Positions 32,035 to 40,863 of a stretch of 64,000 nt of DNA are shown here, in pieces (the first letter of the stretch is position 1; the number at the start of each line of letters is the position of its first letter). The position numbers and the translations under genes are program-made. The stretch spans positions 24,426 through 88,425 of the forward strand of contig JBCBQC010000015.1 of assembly GCA_039820405.1 (NCBI GenBank). Reading direction: 5' to 3'. The notes beneath the pieces are model-generated. The model made no database searches. It saw nothing but the letters and a program-made list of their open reading frames with translations, and was not told the origin of the DNA. Source of the stretch: CALLVY01 sp937899855. GTDB lineage: Bacteria > Bacteroidota > Bacteroidia > Chitinophagales > Saprospiraceae.

Positions 32035-35000
32035 ATGATGTTAAAACGCATAATCCCACTGATGATCCTGCTCTTTACGCTCGCTCAGGTGCAGGCGCAG
32101 TATCCCGAAAAACTCCTGTTCAGTGGCCCCACCAACCTCAATAGCTCTCAGATGGTGTGTCCTCCCGGTGCCAATCCCGACGCGGGAACGAGTACCCAGT
32201 CGATCGACCAGGCGATTTTCCCCACCAATCAGTCCATTAACGTACAGTTTCTCTGCCTGGGCGATTCCATGCAGGTGCTTCATTTTGGGGGCGACCTCAG
32301 TGGCGATCCCAACCCCAGTACCCCGGGGGGCTTTAGCTACATCTTCTACCGCTGCCCCCCCAACGCCGCCTTCGACGGCCCCGAACTGAGCAATATCCTG
32401 ATGGATCCCTGTCTCTACCCCAACCCGGGGGTCCCCCAACTGACCACCGTACAACCCAACTCCACGCCCATTACGTCCGACGGCAACGCCACCTTTTTCA
32501 ACAACGGGGGGCTCCAATCCCTCGACGGTGGTGCACCGGTGTCGGTTTGGTTCGCACCCTTTACCGCCGACTTCTGGCCCACCCTGCCCGGTCAGCAGGT
32601 GAGTGTGGAAAACGGAGGCGCCTGTATGGACGTCAATACCGCCGATGCTTTTAACGTCGTCTACCTCAATGCCATTACCATTTCCAACGTCAACAATAAT
32701 GCGGGTGGAAACGGCTGCTCCGGCAGTATGACCCTCCGCGGGGGCTTGGCCGAATTTGCCGCCGGTGCGCCGGGTTCCGACAAGCTTTACGACATTACGA
32801 TCACCAACGTGAGTGACCCCTCCATCGTCGGGATTCCCGATCTGGGCTGGGAACACGACGAGACCCTGGTGTTCCGCGTTCCCGAACCGGGACTGTACGA
32901 GATTGTGGTGGAAGATGGCGTGAGCTGCGGGGCGACCGCTCAGGTTATGATGGGCAGTTGTACCCCCACCAGCTTTATCTTACCCGATACCTTCGCCGTA
33001 GAAGGCAGCAACTTCTGCCTCCCCCTTTTCGTCGAAAGTTTCGTCGACATCTGGTCCTTTCAGATGACCCTCAACTGGGATCCATCCCTGTTTACCTTTA
33101 GCCCGCCCCTGATGGCTGGCGATTTGGACCCCACCTTTTTGCAGTTCAACCCCATCGGCCCCGGTCAGGTTCGGATCATCTGGTTCGAACCCAACGCGGG
33201 AACCACCCCGGTAACGCTGATGGACGGACAGGTCGCCTTCAAACTCTGTCTGGACGTGATCGGTAACCCGGGACAAAACTCGGACTTTAGCATCACGGCC
33301 AGCGACTTTGAAGCGGCGACGGGAGGGGGCTTTATTAGCTCCTCCGTACTGGTGGATGGCAATATCCTCATCATTTCCAATAATTTGACCCTCGACTTTA
33401 CCAGTTGTGCCTCGCTTTCCTCGGCCACTACCGACGTGGGTTCCTTTACCTTTACCGTCACGGGGGGCGTCGCGCCCTACACCTTTGCCTACCAGCAGGT
33501 GGGCAATCCGGCCAATACGGGCACGGGAGTCATCCCCATTGGGGAAGACACGGGAGAGGTGACCGACCTGCCGCCCGGCACTTATAACGTGGTGGTCACC
33601 GACGCTACCGGTGAGGTTCAGGTCGGGATGGTTACCATTGAGGATTCCGCCCCCTTGGAGGTACAGATCAGTCCCTTATCCAATCCGACTTGCAGTGACA
33701 ATACCGATGGCTCGGTCACCCTACAGCGAAACGGTGGGATTGGCCCCTTCGAAATTGCCTGGTCGACCGGAGCGATGAACGTCACAATGCTCAACAACCT
33801 ACCCGCCGATACCTACACCGTATCGGTAACGGATGCCAATGGCTGTCTGAAAGAGTCGACGCAACAGCTCTTTACGCCCCAGCCCCTGATCATCATGGAT
33901 ACCATCATCCAGAACGTCACCTGTACCGGTGGGCCTAGCGACGGTGGCATTACCGTTTTCCCCTCCGGTGGTCCGACCAACGCCTACACTTACCTGTGGG
34001 ACAATGGCAATATGACCAGTTCGATCGACAACCTCCCGTCGGGAACCTACTGCGTGGACGTCACCTCGGGAACCTGTACCAGCAACTTCTGTTTTGAAGT
34101 CAGCGACCCGCTGCCGCCCACCATTACGGGAGTCGACAGCAGCTCGATCAGCTGTCCGGGTGCCAACGACGGGGCCCTGACGGTACTCTTCGTACCGGGC
34201 TTTGGCCAGATTACCGACGCCGACATTCAGTGGTCCAACGGCGAGTCCGGTCCGACGATCAGCGACCTGGGGCCGGGGGATTACACCGTCACCATCACCG
34301 CTTCCGATGGCTGTACCGCCACCGAGACCTTCCGACTGGGCAGCGGCGGTTTTTCGGTGACCCTCAACGTCAGCACGCCCACTTGTTCTTATACACCCAA
34401 TGGCTTGATTTCGGTAACGATTTCGCCACCGCCCGGCCCCGGTGACAACTATACCTTCCAGTGGTCCAATGGCGGAACGGGTTCGTTTATTTCCGACCTC
34501 ACCTGTGGGGAAACCTTCTCGGTGACCGTTTCGGACGGCAGCAGCTGCCCCGGCTTTGTGGAATCGGTGGCGCTGGATTGCCCACCCGACATCCTGATTA
34601 CCTTCGATCCGAACTCCATCCAACCCGTCCGCTGCTTTGGCTTGGAGCAGCCGCTGTGCGATGGACAAGCATCGGTTATCGCCTCTTCGGGAACGACCAA
34701 TTCGGGAGACTACACCTTCCAGTGGAACAATTCCCCCGATGCGCAAAACGGTGGCTCCCAACACACCGCTACCCAGCTGTGTCAGGGCTGGAATACCGTG
34801 ACCGTTGCCGATCTCGATTGCTTCACCATGGACTCCGTCTTTATTCCCGCTCCCGAAGAACTGATGCTCAACCTGGACAGCAACCAGATTGAGCGTCCCA
34901 GCTGCTTTGGCGATAGCGACGGCAGCATCCGCGTGGCGGCTCAGGGTGGGACTTCGCCCTACACCTACGCTTGGAGCACGGGAGTACCTGGTCAGAGCAT

Positions 35001-36141
35001 CACCGATCTGCCCCGGGGTGATTACACGGTGACCATTACCGACTTGGTCGATTGTATCCACACCGTCACCATTCCGCTGGACGAGCCCGAATTACTCGTC
35101 GCCTCGATCGATCCCAATAATACCAACGATGCGCTTTGCAACAATACGGAAGATGGCCAAATCGCCATTATCTGGACCGGTGGCAACCAAGGGCCCCTAC
35201 AGTTCGACTGGTCGCCCGAGGTATCCAGTGGCCAATTGGCAACTGGTTTGGCGCCTGGCCTGTACAGCGTGACGATCACCGATCCCGAAGGATGTACCGC
35301 CGAAACCAGCCACGTAGTGGGCAATCCCCCACCGATCAATTTCGAATTGGAACCGGTGGATGAGCCCAACTGCTTTGGCGAGACGACGATCATTCGGGTC
35401 GCCTCGGCTTCGGGGGGTAGTGGTGGTCCGTTCAAGTTTTCCGTAGGGGGAGCCACCCGCGACATCAACGAACCCGTCCGGGTACTCGCTGGCCCCGTGA
35501 CGGTCACCGTATTCGACGACAGCCAGTGCTCGGCGGATACCAACATCATCGTCAACCAACCGCCCCAAATCATCGTTGACCTGGGCCCCGAATTACAAGA
35601 AATCGAATTGGGTTCGAGTTACACCATCAATGCCTCGATCACACCGCGCAACGTCGCGCTGGAAGCCTTGGTGTGGACCCCCAGTACCGAGCTGATTTGT
35701 CGGGACTCCATCAATGGAAACGGTGCCCTGTGCGATGAAGTAGAAGTGGCTCCACTGGCGACGACTACCTATACGCTTACCGCGATTGACCAGAACGGTT
35801 GTGAGGGAACGAACAGCATTACCATCGACGTCGATAAGAACCGCAACGTGTACATTCCCAACGTCTTTTCTCCAAATGGCGATGGGGTCAACGACTTCTT
35901 CCAGGTCTTTGGGGGTGTCGGGGTACTGCAGGTCAACTACATGCGGGTATTCGATCGCTGGGGCGCCTTGATGCACGAGGCCACGGATTTCCAGCCGACC
36001 GATGGGGACTTGACCTCGGCCTGGAACGGCACCTACCAGGGTCGCCAGATGAATCCGGGGGTCTACGTCTACCTGATCGAAGTAGAGTTTATCGACAATA
36101 CCGTACTCTTGTACCGGGGTGATCTTACCCTGCTGTACTAA
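32035..36141 (+). CDS. Large secreted protein with cohesin-like domain, SprB repeats and T9SS type B sorting domain
   Basis: 1368 residues, the largest gene in the window. Signal peptide 1-22 (IIPLMILLFTLAQVQAQ). Residues about 315-455 form a cohesin-like beta sandwich (FCLPLFVESFVDIWSFQMTLNWDPSLFTF ... GQVAFKLCLDVIG). From about 460 to 1180 come roughly nine SprB-type repeats of 75-90 residues with the motif LPxGxYxVxVTDxxGC (LPADTYTVSVTDANGCLKES, LGPGDYTVTITASDGC, LPRGDYTVTITDLVDC). The last 95 residues are the gliding-motility-associated type B signal (IPNVFSPNGDGVNDFFQVFGG ... MRVFDRWGALMHE ... MNPGVYVYLIEV). It should be secreted by T9SS to the cell surface, as an adhesin or matrix protein. 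Confidence 0.92.
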   Translation: MMLKRIIPLMILLFTLAQVQAQYPEKLLFSGPTNLNSSQMVCPPGANPDAGTSTQSIDQAIFPTNQSINVQFLCLGDSMQVLHFGGDLSGDPNPSTPGGFSYIFYRCPPNAAFDGPELSNILMDPCLYPNPGVPQLTTVQPNSTPITSDGNATFFNNGGLQSLDGGAPVSVWFAPFTADFWPTLPGQQVSVENGGACMDVNTADAFNVVYLNAITISNVNNNAGGNGCSGSMTLRGGLAEFAAGAPGSDKLYDITITNVSDPSIVGIPDLGWEHDETLVFRVPEPGLYEIVVEDGVSCGATAQVMMGSCTPTSFILPDTFAVEGSNFCLPLFVESFVDIWSFQMTLNWDPSLFTFSPPLMAGDLDPTFLQFNPIGPGQVRIIWFEPNAGTTPVTLMDGQVAFKLCLDVIGNPGQNSDFSITASDFEAATGGGFISSSVLVDGNILIISNNLTLDFTSCASLSSATTDVGSFTFTVTGGVAPYTFAYQQVGNPANTGTGVIPIGEDTGEVTDLPPGTYNVVVTDATGEVQVGMVTIEDSAPLEVQISPLSNPTCSDNTDGSVTLQRNGGIGPFEIAWSTGAMNVTMLNNLPADTYTVSVTDANGCLKESTQQLFTPQPLIIMDTIIQNVTCTGGPSDGGITVFPSGGPTNAYTYLWDNGNMTSSIDNLPSGTYCVDVTSGTCTSNFCFEVSDPLPPTITGVDSSSISCPGANDGALTVLFVPGFGQITDADIQWSNGESGPTISDLGPGDYTVTITASDGCTATETFRLGSGGFSVTLNVSTPTCSYTPNGLISVTISPPPGPGDNYTFQWSNGGTGSFISDLTCGETFSVTVSDGSSCPGFVESVALDCPPDILITFDPNSIQPVRCFGLEQPLCDGQASVIASSGTTNSGDYTFQWNNSPDAQNGGSQHTATQLCQGWNTVTVADLDCFTMDSVFIPAPEELMLNLDSNQIERPSCFGDSDGSIRVAAQGGTSPYTYAWSTGVPGQSITDLPRGDYTVTITDLVDCIHTVTIPLDEPELLVASIDPNNTNDALCNNTEDGQIAIIWTGGNQGPLQFDWSPEVSSGQLATGLAPGLYSVTITDPEGCTAETSHVVGNPPPINFELEPVDEPNCFGETTIIRVASASGGSGGPFKFSVGGATRDINEPVRVLAGPVTVTVFDDSQCSADTNIIVNQPPQIIVDLGPELQEIELGSSYTINASITPRNVALEALVWTPSTELICRDSINGNGALCDEVEVAPLATTTYTLTAIDQNGCEGTNSITIDVDKNRNVYIPNVFSPNGDGVNDFFQVFGGVGVLQVNYMRVFDRWGALMHEATDFQPTDGDLTSAWNGTYQGRQMNPGVYVYLIEVEFIDNTVLLYRGDLTLLY

Positions 36142-36182
36142 GGGTTGGAAATTGGGAAAAAATAAACGCGAAAAGCGGTAGC

Positions 36183-36216
36183 AAAGTACCGGGTCCTATG
36201 CGGGGTCCGGTACTTT
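36183..36216. terminator. Bidirectional hairpin between convergent genes
   Basis: 10-bp stem AAAGTACCGG / CCGGTACTTT (36183-36192 with 36207-36216) with short T runs on both strands. It overlaps the stop codon of the histidine kinase gene and lies 41 nt after the cargo gene stop. Confidence 0.7.
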
Positions 36217-38388
36217 TGGTAGGGCGATAAAGAAAGTAGCTCCTTGGTTGACTTCCGACTCGATCCAGATACGGCCACCCAGCCGTTGCATGATTTTCTG
36301 ACAGATGGACAGACCAATTCCCGCCCCCTCGTAACGAACCCGCGTGTGGAGCCGCTGGAAGATCACAAAGATGCGCTCCTGGTACTCCGGCGCAATGCCA
36401 ATGCCATTGTCCTTGACACTAACGATGACTTCCTCTTCGGCCTCCACGGCCCCCAAGTGGACGACCGGCTGCGTTCCGGGCTTGCGGAATTTGATCGCGT
36501 TGCTGATCAGGTTTTGGAACAATTGGATGAGCAGGGATTGGATGGAGCGGACGGTGGGCAATTGGGGGATATTGATGACGGCCTCGGTTTCTTCGATGCT
36601 AACCCGGAGGTTGATGACGGCCAGTTCGATGGCGTCGTTGAGCCGCACCTCTTCAAATTCTTCATCCGTCTTTCCGATGGTGGCGTAGCGCAGCAGGGCA
36701 TCGAGCAAGTTGTTCATCCGATTGACCCCCTCGCTCACAAAGTCAAAATAACTCTGCGAATCCTGATCAAAGTCCTGGCCGTGGCGTCGGAAAATGAGCT
36801 GGGTATAGCTCCCGATCATGCGTAGGGGTTCCTTGAGGTCGTGGGAAGCTACGTAGGCAAATTGGCGGAGTTCTTCATTGGCCTGTAGCAATTGGGCATT
36901 TTGCTTGACGATCTGGTCCTTCTGTTCCAGTAGGAGGGCCTGCAGTTGGTTTTCCTTGGTCAGTTGCTCGATTTTGCTTTGCTTATCCTTGATCGAGTAC
37001 TGGACTTCGAGGTCCATCACCTGGCGGTCGAGGCGTTCCTTGGCAAAGGTTTCCTGAGCGGTGGAGTAGATCAATTGGTACTGGAGGGCTTTTTCGTAAT
37101 CCCCCAGTTGTTGGTGGATTTTGGCCAGCAGTTGGTAGCCGCGGATTTCGTTGGCCTCGTCGTTGCGGCGTTTGGCCGCCACGATGCCCTGGCTGGTGAG
37201 GATGATGGCCCGCTCGTAATCTTCGCGGAGAAAGTGGATATTGCCCAGGTTGAGGAGATTGATTTCCCGTCCGTTGACATCGCCCAATTCCTGGATCAAT
37301 TCCTGAGCGGCATTGGCCAATTCCAGGGCCGCGTCGATCTGTCCCAGTGCGGTCTTGTTGCGACTGATCTGCGCCATCGAAAGCGCCATCATTTCGCGGT
37401 ACTGCGCCGATTCGGCTACCTCCAGGGATTGTTGAAAATATTGCAACGCCTCCTGATAGCGATCGAGTTCGTAGTAAACATTGCCCACGTTATTGAGGAC
37501 GATGGCGCGGTTGTTGGCCTCCAGGACGTCGCCGTATTCGCTCAGGGCGGTGAGGTTGCGGGAAAGGGCTTCTTCGTAATTGAAGAAATGCGCGTAGATC
37601 GTTGCAATGTTGACCAGGCAGCGGCCCGCTACCCGGCGGTACTGGATGGCTTTGCTTTTGTCCAGCGCCTCCAGTAAAAACTGCATGGCCCTCTTGTAAT
37701 CGCTGAGGGTACCGTAGTACACCGCCAGGTAGTTTAAGGCATCTAGCTCTTTTTCGACGTCGCCCCAGCGTTGGCTCCCCTCCAGCAAGGGCTGGCAATA
37801 TTCGAGCATACTGGCGTAGTCCTGCCGCTTGAGACAGATTTGGGTGAGCAGGTGGTAAGCTTCGGTACTCAGGTAATGGTATTCGCTGGTGCTGGCTTCG
37901 ATTTCGCGGAGGCAAGCTTCGGCCAGGGCTTGCGCCTTTTTGTAGTCGCTACGCAGAATGGCGAGTTGACTTTCGGCACAGCGACTCAGGATACGCCCCC
38001 GGCGGTCCTTGGCCGCTTCGGCGTAGGCGGCCGCTTCCCCAAAACAAGCTTCGGCCTCCTCGTAGCGGGCATCGTTTTGATAGGTCTCCCCCAGGGCCAG
38101 CAGGATATCGAGGGTGTGTCCGTTTTGATAGGGGGCCTGGTTGTGGCTCCGGGCGGATTGGAGGTAAGCCAGGGCCTTTTCCTGATGTTCGGGATGGCCC
38201 GAATAACGCGCTATGGTACGGTGGCACCGCCCCAGCAATAGCTCGGCGTGGATGAGGCTGGGCTGATGATTGTACTGCTTGGCCAGCAGCAAGGTCCGTC
38301 GGGCAATTTCGATGGCGTCCTGAATGTTCCGTCGGGCAAATTGCTCGGTACCTTGGTGCAGTAGGGCACGTATTTGTTCTACACTCAT
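36196..38388 (-). CDS. Cytoplasmic TPR-domain sensor histidine kinase
   Basis: A 730-residue kinase without signal peptide or membrane segment. The first 480 residues are ten or more TPR units (for example IVLNNVGNVYYELDRYQEALQYFQQSLEVAE read in parts). A coiled-coil (about 470-520) leads to the HisKA helix with the phosphorylated His in FAYVASHDLKEPLRMIGSY, and the ATPase domain has NLISNAIKF, VKDNGIGIAPEYQERIF and GAGIGLSICQKIM. ATG 38388 is used because it overlaps the stop of the upstream lipoprotein gene by 4 nt and starts the first TPR; the longer frame upstream lies inside that gene. No response regulator is adjacent. The DUF1573 lipoprotein is its operon partner. Confidence 0.9.
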   Translation of the reverse strand: MSVEQIRALLHQGTEQFARRNIQDAIEIARRTLLLAKQYNHQPSLIHAELLLGRCHRTIARYSGHPEHQEKALAYLQSARSHNQAPYQNGHTLDILLALGETYQNDARYEEAEACFGEAAAYAEAAKDRRGRILSRCAESQLAILRSDYKKAQALAEACLREIEASTSEYHYLSTEAYHLLTQICLKRQDYASMLEYCQPLLEGSQRWGDVEKELDALNYLAVYYGTLSDYKRAMQFLLEALDKSKAIQYRRVAGRCLVNIATIYAHFFNYEEALSRNLTALSEYGDVLEANNRAIVLNNVGNVYYELDRYQEALQYFQQSLEVAESAQYREMMALSMAQISRNKTALGQIDAALELANAAQELIQELGDVNGREINLLNLGNIHFLREDYERAIILTSQGIVAAKRRNDEANEIRGYQLLAKIHQQLGDYEKALQYQLIYSTAQETFAKERLDRQVMDLEVQYSIKDKQSKIEQLTKENQLQALLLEQKDQIVKQNAQLLQANEELRQFAYVASHDLKEPLRMIGSYTQLIFRRHGQDFDQDSQSYFDFVSEGVNRMNNLLDALLRYATIGKTDEEFEEVRLNDAIELAVINLRVSIEETEAVINIPQLPTVRSIQSLLIQLFQNLISNAIKFRKPGTQPVVHLGAVEAEEEVIVSVKDNGIGIAPEYQERIFVIFQRLHTRVRYEGAGIGLSICQKIMQRLGGRIWIESEVNQGATFFIALPKVPDPA

Positions 38389-39053
38389 TGTTTTTCCACT
38401 TCTTTTTCCACTTCTTTTTCCACGGGAGCCGGGGCTTGATTTTCTCTCTCCGTATCTACCGTACCTTTCAAGTAAAGCTGATGGGTACGGGGCCGGGCGT
38501 TGGTCACTACCGCAATCTCGTTTTTCTGTCGCCCCAGCTTGCCCTTGCTGTCGAAGACTACGGCGATCTGACCCGTTTCGCCGGGGGCAATCGGGACGAA
38601 GGGGTAGGAGGGCTGGGTACAACCGCAGGAGGCTTTGACGTCGGTGATGAGTAGATCGGCGCGGCCGGTATTCTTAAAGTTAAAGGTGTGCTGCACTTTG
38701 TCTCCCTCCATAATCACGCCATAATTGTGAACGGTCTCGGCGAAGGATACCCGAGCGTAGCGACCTTGCTTTTTGCGCTTGTTCTTCACCGGAGCTTTTG
38801 CCTCTTCCGCCGGAGGGGGCGCCGGTGGCGTAGTCGTCGCCACGGTTTGAGCCGTGGGTGCGGGGGAGGCCAAACTGTCCGTCACCACCCGGGCCCCTTC
38901 TACGGGCGCCGCCGCGGTGCCTTCCTCAACTGCCAGGTCCGCACCGAGGGCGGGCGCCTCTTCGACCGTATCGGCGGTGGGTTCGGTAGTACAGGCCGTC
39001 AGCGAGACCGCGAGTAGAACAAAAATCGCTAAACGGGATGGGAGGTTTGACAT
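38385..39053 (-). CDS. DUF1573 lipoprotein
   Basis: A lipoprotein with lipobox VSLTAC (Cys21), a long Ala/Pro/Thr-rich linker (about 22-90), and a DUF1573 beta-sandwich (about 100-195: ARVSFAETVHNYGVIMEGDKVQHTFNF in parts, then ITDVKASCGCTQPSYPFVPIAPGETGQIAVVFDS). The CGCT motif in that order is the family hallmark. The C-terminus ends in EKEVEKEVEKQ, encoded by a 12-bp tandem repeat. Its stop overlaps the histidine kinase start (ATGA). DUF1573 proteins are common in Bacteroidota envelopes with unknown role. Confidence 0.9.
   Translation of the reverse strand: MSNLPSRLAIFVLLAVSLTACTTEPTADTVEEAPALGADLAVEEGTAAAPVEGARVVTDSLASPAPTAQTVATTTPPAPPPAEEAKAPVKNKRKKQGRYARVSFAETVHNYGVIMEGDKVQHTFNFKNTGRADLLITDVKASCGCTQPSYPFVPIAPGETGQIAVVFDSKGKLGRQKNEIAVVTNARPRTHQLYLKGTVDTERENQAPAPVEKEVEKEVEKQ
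38391..38422. repeat. 12-bp tandem repeat at the end of the DUF1573 gene
   Basis: Unit TTTTCCACTTCT repeated about 2.6 times on the plus strand, coding for EVEK units on the minus strand. The unit is a multiple of three, so copy-number change would keep the frame. Confidence 0.8.
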
Positions 39054-39075
39054 GAGAACGGTCTTTGGTACAGCG

Positions 39076-39083
39076 CAAATTTA
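39076..39083 (-). promoter_or_regulatory. -7 promoter element for the DUF1573-kinase operon (TAAATTTG)
   Basis: On the minus strand, exact TAnnTTTG match 22 nt upstream of the lipoprotein ATG. Confidence 0.55.
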
Positions 39084-39160
39084 GGGAAAAGACCGTGATT
39101 TTTTGCAGCGATTTCCCCAAGCACACCACCAAAGCCGGCGTACCAAGACCGTCAGCGGAA

Positions 39161-40399
39161 CTAGCGGATCACGGAGAGACTCCCGACCGCCACCAGTTCT
39201 TCTCCCCGGCAAACGTGCCGTACGCGGTACAACAAGACGCCGGGATTGATCTCCTGACCGTCAAAGGTACCATCCCAGGCTTCGAAAGGATTGTCGGTAG
39301 AAAAGACGCGACTGCCCCAGCGATCGAAGATCTCAAAGGACAGCAAATCGTCGATGGCGTTGGGGTTGCTAATGCCAAAACCATCGTTGAGACCGTCATT
39401 GTTGGGAGTAAAGGCCTTGGGCAGGTAAACGATGGAACAGTCGAGCTCGTCGGGATCGAGTACGGTGATCCTCACCGAATCCACGGCCTCGCAATTGGCC
39501 TCGGCCAGATTGAGGCGGTAGGTGGTGGTGACGGTGGGCGACAGGGCGGGCGTTCCGGCATTGATGTCGCTCACGCCGGCCGCGGGCGACCAAACGAAGT
39601 CCTCGGCGCAGGTACTGGTGAGGGCAATGTCGACCGAATTACCGATAAAGATAGTGGTATCGCGATTGGCGATTTGATCGGGATTGACAAAGAGGGCGTC
39701 CACATCGCGCTGGCTGAGGGCGCGGCGGTAGATCACCAGCTCGTCCAGGCTACCGGCGTAGCGCTCCTCACAGATCATACTGGCCACGGTGAGGCCCGCC
39801 GAATTCGTCAGGTCGATAATTTTTGGGGCTTGCTTTTCGTCCCGCAGGCTACCATTGAGAAAAAGCCGTGAGGTAGCCCCTTCCCGCACCAATACGACGT
39901 GTTGCCAACAGCGACCCGGATCCAGGGCCATTCTCACCGTCCCGTTGATGCCCGTATCCTCGGACAGGGTGGCCGTGAGGACGTTGGAACCGGGATTGTA
40001 ATCGATGGAAAAGACGTGAAAATCGTCGCAACCCAGGTCCCGTTTGGAAAAGATATTGTTGATGCTCGTGCTAAAACCGGGTTTGAGGTAGAAGCTCATC
40101 GAGAAGTTGGTCACGCTAAAAATGTTGGAGGGAGTATTCAGGAAATTCAGCTGGTTGGCATTGCCATCAAAAACCAGGGAATTACCACCGTTGATTCCAC
40201 AATCCGTAGGATCGCATTTGACGTCACCGGTATTGGTGATATTGACGTTACCAAAATCCGAGGCGATGATGGCGGTGGTATCGATCAGGGCACAATCGTC
40301 GAAGGAGAAGTAGGCTTCCAGCCCTTGTTGGGGGATCTGTGCTTGTGATTGGAGGGCCAGCAAGGTCGTCAACAAGAAGGCAAGACAATATTTCATCAC
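39161..40399 (-). CDS. Secreted LamG-domain protein with T9SS type B sorting domain
   Basis: A 412-residue exported protein. Signal peptide 1-21 (CLAFLLTTLLALQSQAQ). A LamG/concanavalin-like domain spans about 25-235 (GLEAYFSFDDCALIDTT, FSMSFYLKPGFSTSINNIFSKRD, CWQHVVLVREG, LDELVIYRRALSQRDVDALF). An Ig-like segment follows (about 245-315, TTTYRLNLAEANC), then the type B gliding-associated signal (YLPKAFTPNNDGLNDGFGI ... FEIFDRWGSRVF ... INPGVLLYRVRHV). LamG domains bind glycans or matrix proteins. The neighbouring gene at 40864-41613 encodes a paralog of the LamG part. Confidence 0.9.
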   Translation of the reverse strand: MMKYCLAFLLTTLLALQSQAQIPQQGLEAYFSFDDCALIDTTAIIASDFGNVNITNTGDVKCDPTDCGINGGNSLVFDGNANQLNFLNTPSNIFSVTNFSMSFYLKPGFSTSINNIFSKRDLGCDDFHVFSIDYNPGSNVLTATLSEDTGINGTVRMALDPGRCWQHVVLVREGATSRLFLNGSLRDEKQAPKIIDLTNSAGLTVASMICEERYAGSLDELVIYRRALSQRDVDALFVNPDQIANRDTTIFIGNSVDIALTSTCAEDFVWSPAAGVSDINAGTPALSPTVTTTYRLNLAEANCEAVDSVRITVLDPDELDCSIVYLPKAFTPNNDGLNDGFGISNPNAIDDLLSFEIFDRWGSRVFSTDNPFEAWDGTFDGQEINPGVLLYRVRHVCRGEELVAVGSLSVIR

Positions 40400-40506
40400 G
40401 TGGGTGGATTTTTTAGATCACATTACAACAAAAGCCGTTCCGTTGCGGTGCGCGAAGGCGCCACGGCCAATATTCGATGTATAAACGCAAGAAAGGGGGC
40501 AATATT

Positions 40507-40824
40507 TTACCCAAAAAGGTTCCCCATATCGCCCATTCCGGGAGGCAGCATGTCCTTGAGTAGGCTCTCGGTTTCGGCCGCCTCGGTTTCGGCCGCCCGG
40601 GCCAGGACCCGGTTGATTCCTACCAGTAGGAGGTCTTCCAATTGTTCCAAATCCTCAGGATCTAGCTTGGTCCGATCCAACTGAACGTTGGTAATTTCCC
40701 GATTGCCGTTGGCCGTGATGCGTACGGCGCCATCACCCACTTCTTCTTCCACCGTTAGCTGCGCCAATTTTTCCTTGAGGGCCGCTTGCTTGGCCTCCAT
40801 ATCACCAAAAAGATCTCCAAACAT
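40507..40824 (-). CDS. YbaB/EbfC nucleoid-associated protein
   Basis: A 105-residue DNA-binding protein of the YbaB/EbfC family: N-terminal helix (MEAKQAALKEKLAQLTVEEE), the short sheet VRITANGNREITNVQLD, and a C-terminal helix (LEQLEDLLLVGINRVLARAAETEAAETESLL) with a Gly/Met-rich tail (MLPPGMGDMGNLFG). Family members form tweezer-like dimers that bind DNA and often sit beside dnaX or recR, which are not here. It lies between two LamG genes, all on the minus strand. Confidence 0.92.
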   Translation of the reverse strand: MFGDLFGDMEAKQAALKEKLAQLTVEEEVGDGAVRITANGNREITNVQLDRTKLDPEDLEQLEDLLLVGINRVLARAAETEAAETESLLKDMLPPGMGDMGNLFG

Positions 40825-40863
40825 GGTACGTTATTTTTTTTGAGCAGCAAAAATAAACAGATT

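Noticed and set aside
38389..38622. 78-codon N-terminal extension of the histidine kinase
   Set aside because: It lies wholly inside the DUF1573 gene in another frame and is Arg/Pro-rich; the ATGA overlap start is far more likely.
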